A stretch of DNA of 64,000 nucleotides from Synaphobranchus kaupii (Eukaryota; Chordata; Actinopteri; Anguilliformes; Synaphobranchidae). The notes under the pieces were generated by a model. It was not told the origin of the DNA. It did not search any database and saw nothing but the letters and a program-made list of their open reading frames with translations. Where the stretch lies: the NCBI GenBank assembly GCA_029718625.1, contig CM056395.1:19742309-19806308 (forward strand). The letters are read 5' to 3'. Every line of letters begins with the position of its first letter. Position 1 is the first letter of the stretch. Of the stretch, positions 62,418 through 64,000 are shown one piece after another. Both the position numbers and the translations under genes were made by a program.

Positions 62418-63676
62418 GAATGGGTCAGTCGGCGTCGACATGACCCTGACTTTTAAGAGCCAATCGGCAGTTCCCAGCACCTCCGCTGTAGAGAATGCAT
62501 TGAACCAAGCAGACACTGATTGGGAAACTGTTACGACCGCGGACATGGACTGGACCCAAATGCACGACTCGAAAACAGGAATGCCAAAACTCAATATTTT
62601 ATTGCTTGATCAGGGTAGTCCTGAGCAAGGGGAGAAAGGCAAAAGGTGGTTAACGTTCCAAGCCGGAACTGGACTCAGCAAGACAGACAGACAGAGCGCG
62701 TAGCTCTAAAAAATTATGCTTCGACCAATACTCCTGAAGCATAGGGAGAACACAGAATACAGACAGTCCAGGTATGAGGCTGCAGGGGAGCAGTGGAAGC
62801 AGGAGAGGCCAGGGTAGGAGATGGAGATGGACAACCAGTTAGGTGGAGCAGGGGATGAGCGGGAGCGGGAGCAGGGCGGAGCGGAGTGGTAGAAGAGGTG
62901 CAGGACAGTGGAGCGGAGTCCGGGCAGGACGCAGGCGTTGCAGCAGGGCAGCGGCAGTAGCGGCACGGCAACAGCAGAGCGACAGCAGTGGCAGAAGCGA
63001 CAGCACATCAACAGCAACCGTAGCACTGGCAGTAGGCGGGCACCACCGCAGAGTGGAGGAACAGGAGCCCAGGCTGTATGCACACACGTCAGGTGGAAGG
63101 CAGGGAAACCGCAGCACAGGCAGGGATAACAAACAACTGCAGGCTGGCAGACTGAAGCAGACAGTTAGTATAACGAGGCAGGAATAATTTAACAGCGGGA
63201 AATGCTGTTCCAGACAGGAGCAGACTTTGACTTTAGATGGAAAGGCAAGGCGGGTTAATGCCGGTACCGAACAAGACTTAGATTTACAGGCTAGACTGGA
63301 TACTAGGACTCAAGACAAGACCAGAGGTTTCAGACAATGAGCATTAACAAACTGGCACAGGACAGAGAACACCGGGCGACTAAATGCAAACATTAATTGG
63401 TATCAATTAGGTGCCGCGTGCGAATGTATGCGAGGGTGATTAACAGAGCGGAGAGTGTGGAATGCATGCAAAACGGGGAAATGGGATAGGCTGAGAGAAG
63501 TGTAGTGAAACAGTGTGACACAAAGGGGAAAACCACGCCCAACCTCCAGCAAGGGGAAACGGACTAAGGAGAGACGAACACGAGACAGGGGGAGAGGGAA
63601 AACACGGGAAACAAAAGGACGGGAGTGAGAACATCACAGAAACTGCCTTGTGTAGTTACAGGGAGTGTCATTGCAG
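62418..63676 (+). pseudogene. SEA C-terminal-half exon split by a solo LTR
   Basis: Acceptor GTTTGCAG|GAATGG; it codes NGSVGVDMTLTFKSQSAVPS, TSAVENALNQADTDW, then the reading enters the inserted LTR at 62529 and stops at 62701. Beyond the insertion, LPCVVTGSVIAG and donor ATTGCAG|GTAAAT at 63676 match the end of exon 50623-50789 (...STIIAG|GTCAGT). The two pieces are therefore one former exon of about 144 nt. After removing the LTR and one target copy the flanks are not in the expected common frame, so at least one more indel exists. As it stands the SEA domain cannot be completed. Confidence 0.7.
62529..63638 (-). mobile_element. Solo LTR (1,110 bp) with GAAAC target duplication, inside a SEA exon
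   Basis: GAAAC at 62524-62528 and 63639-63643 brackets a sequence starting TGTTACGACC and ending ACATCACA. It has TG...CA termini and no coding core. A TTTATT near 62600 gives an AATAAA on the minus strand close to that strand's 3' end, so the LTR probably lies antisense to the gene. It contains a GC-rich CAGCAG/GGCAGC region around 62930-63010. It differs in sequence from the LTR at 60846. Confidence 0.75.
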
Positions 63677-63698
63677 GTAAATGCAAGCTCACTGATGA

Positions 63699-63705
<7 letters not shown>

Positions 63706-63792
<87 letters not shown>
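63706..63792. repeat. (CA)n microsatellite, about 43 copies
   Basis: Uninterrupted CA dinucleotides from 63706 to 63792, beginning 30 nt after the splice donor at 63676. ORFs reading His-Thr or Cys-Val repeats across it are artefacts. The remaining 200 bp to the window end show nothing recognisable. Confidence 0.97.
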
Positions 63793-63794
<2 letters not shown>

Positions 63795-64000
63795 GTGGTG
63801 TTCTCGCTGGTGTTAATTTATTTAGCACAGATTCTCATTCTGTAAAATATTCCGAAGTATTAAACATATAATCAGGACATGTGAGAGGAAGGTTAAACAA
63901 ATCTTAATTTTAACTTATAATTGAATAGTGACCTCAGTGGGTCCAAAGAAAGTTCAAAAATGTGCTCAAAGCGCCAAAAATGTACTTCAGTCAGGCCACT

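Noticed and set aside
62706..63187. Several overlapping ORFs of 70-125 codons on both strands
   Set aside because: They lie within the solo LTR at 62529-63638, or start in it and run past its end, have no recognisable domain and overlap each other in conflicting frames.
63625..63871. ORFs reading His-Thr or Cys-Val repeats
   Set aside because: Translations of the (CA)n microsatellite.

Overview
The window is vertebrate genomic DNA, most likely from a teleost fish. GT-AG introns with pyrimidine tracts, SEA-domain mucin exons, a short inverted-repeat element of the 'ACAAACCCCAATTC' type common in fish genomes, solo-LTR-like insertions and CA/TAA microsatellites all point that way. No prokaryotic signal is present.

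Positions 1 to about 50,790 hold one exceptional gene on the + strand: a giant mucin-like protein made of SEA domains separated by enormous Thr/Pro/Ala arrays. It is cut off at the 5' window edge. The array unit is an 18-bp, six-residue repeat (Ala-Ala-Pro-Thr-Thr-Thr), present roughly 2,370 times. The layout repeats: a huge exon starts with the C-terminal half of a SEA domain, runs through the Thr array and ends with the N-terminal part of the next SEA domain. A 62-nt mini-exon follows, then the next huge exon. Phases (2 in, 0 out; 0 in, 2 out) fit at every junction. The giant exons are 1-1892 (partial), 2315-6443, 6866-17579, 18002-21590, 22013-27344, 27767-32558 and 32999-47252 (14,254 nt). 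Exon 47693-48218 has a short, more diverse Thr/Pro linker. Mini-exon 50265-50329 and exon 50623-50789 then complete another SEA domain. My splice model gives about 45.9 kb of coding sequence, or about 15,300 codons, inside the first 50.8 kb.

The array has clear layers of recent tandem duplication. There is a 5,754-bp near-perfect duplication that includes introns and a mini-exon (about 18.34-29.84 kb), a 2,142-bp duplication inside the 10.7-kb exon, a 1,026/1,044-bp one in the 4.1-kb exon, and 1,350-bp and about 1.8-kb ones in the 14-kb exon. Five of the seven SEA junctions are almost identical, introns included; the last two are an older, diverged type.

From 50.8 kb to the end the picture changes to decay and transposons. 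A small exon at 51,123 could end the gene with a short hydrophobic tail. About 8 kb of AT-rich DNA follows, with MITE-like inverted repeats and one isolated scrap of the 18-bp repeat. SEA-type exons reappear at 59,233, 59,616, 59,854, 62,116 and 62,418, but the 59,854 exon carries a stop and a 2-nt frameshift, and the 62,418 exon is interrupted by a 1,110-bp solo LTR with a 5-bp target duplication. A second solo LTR (697 bp, 5-bp target duplication) lies in the intron between them. This tail is either a degenerating neighbour or the decayed 3' part of the same SEA-mucin locus.
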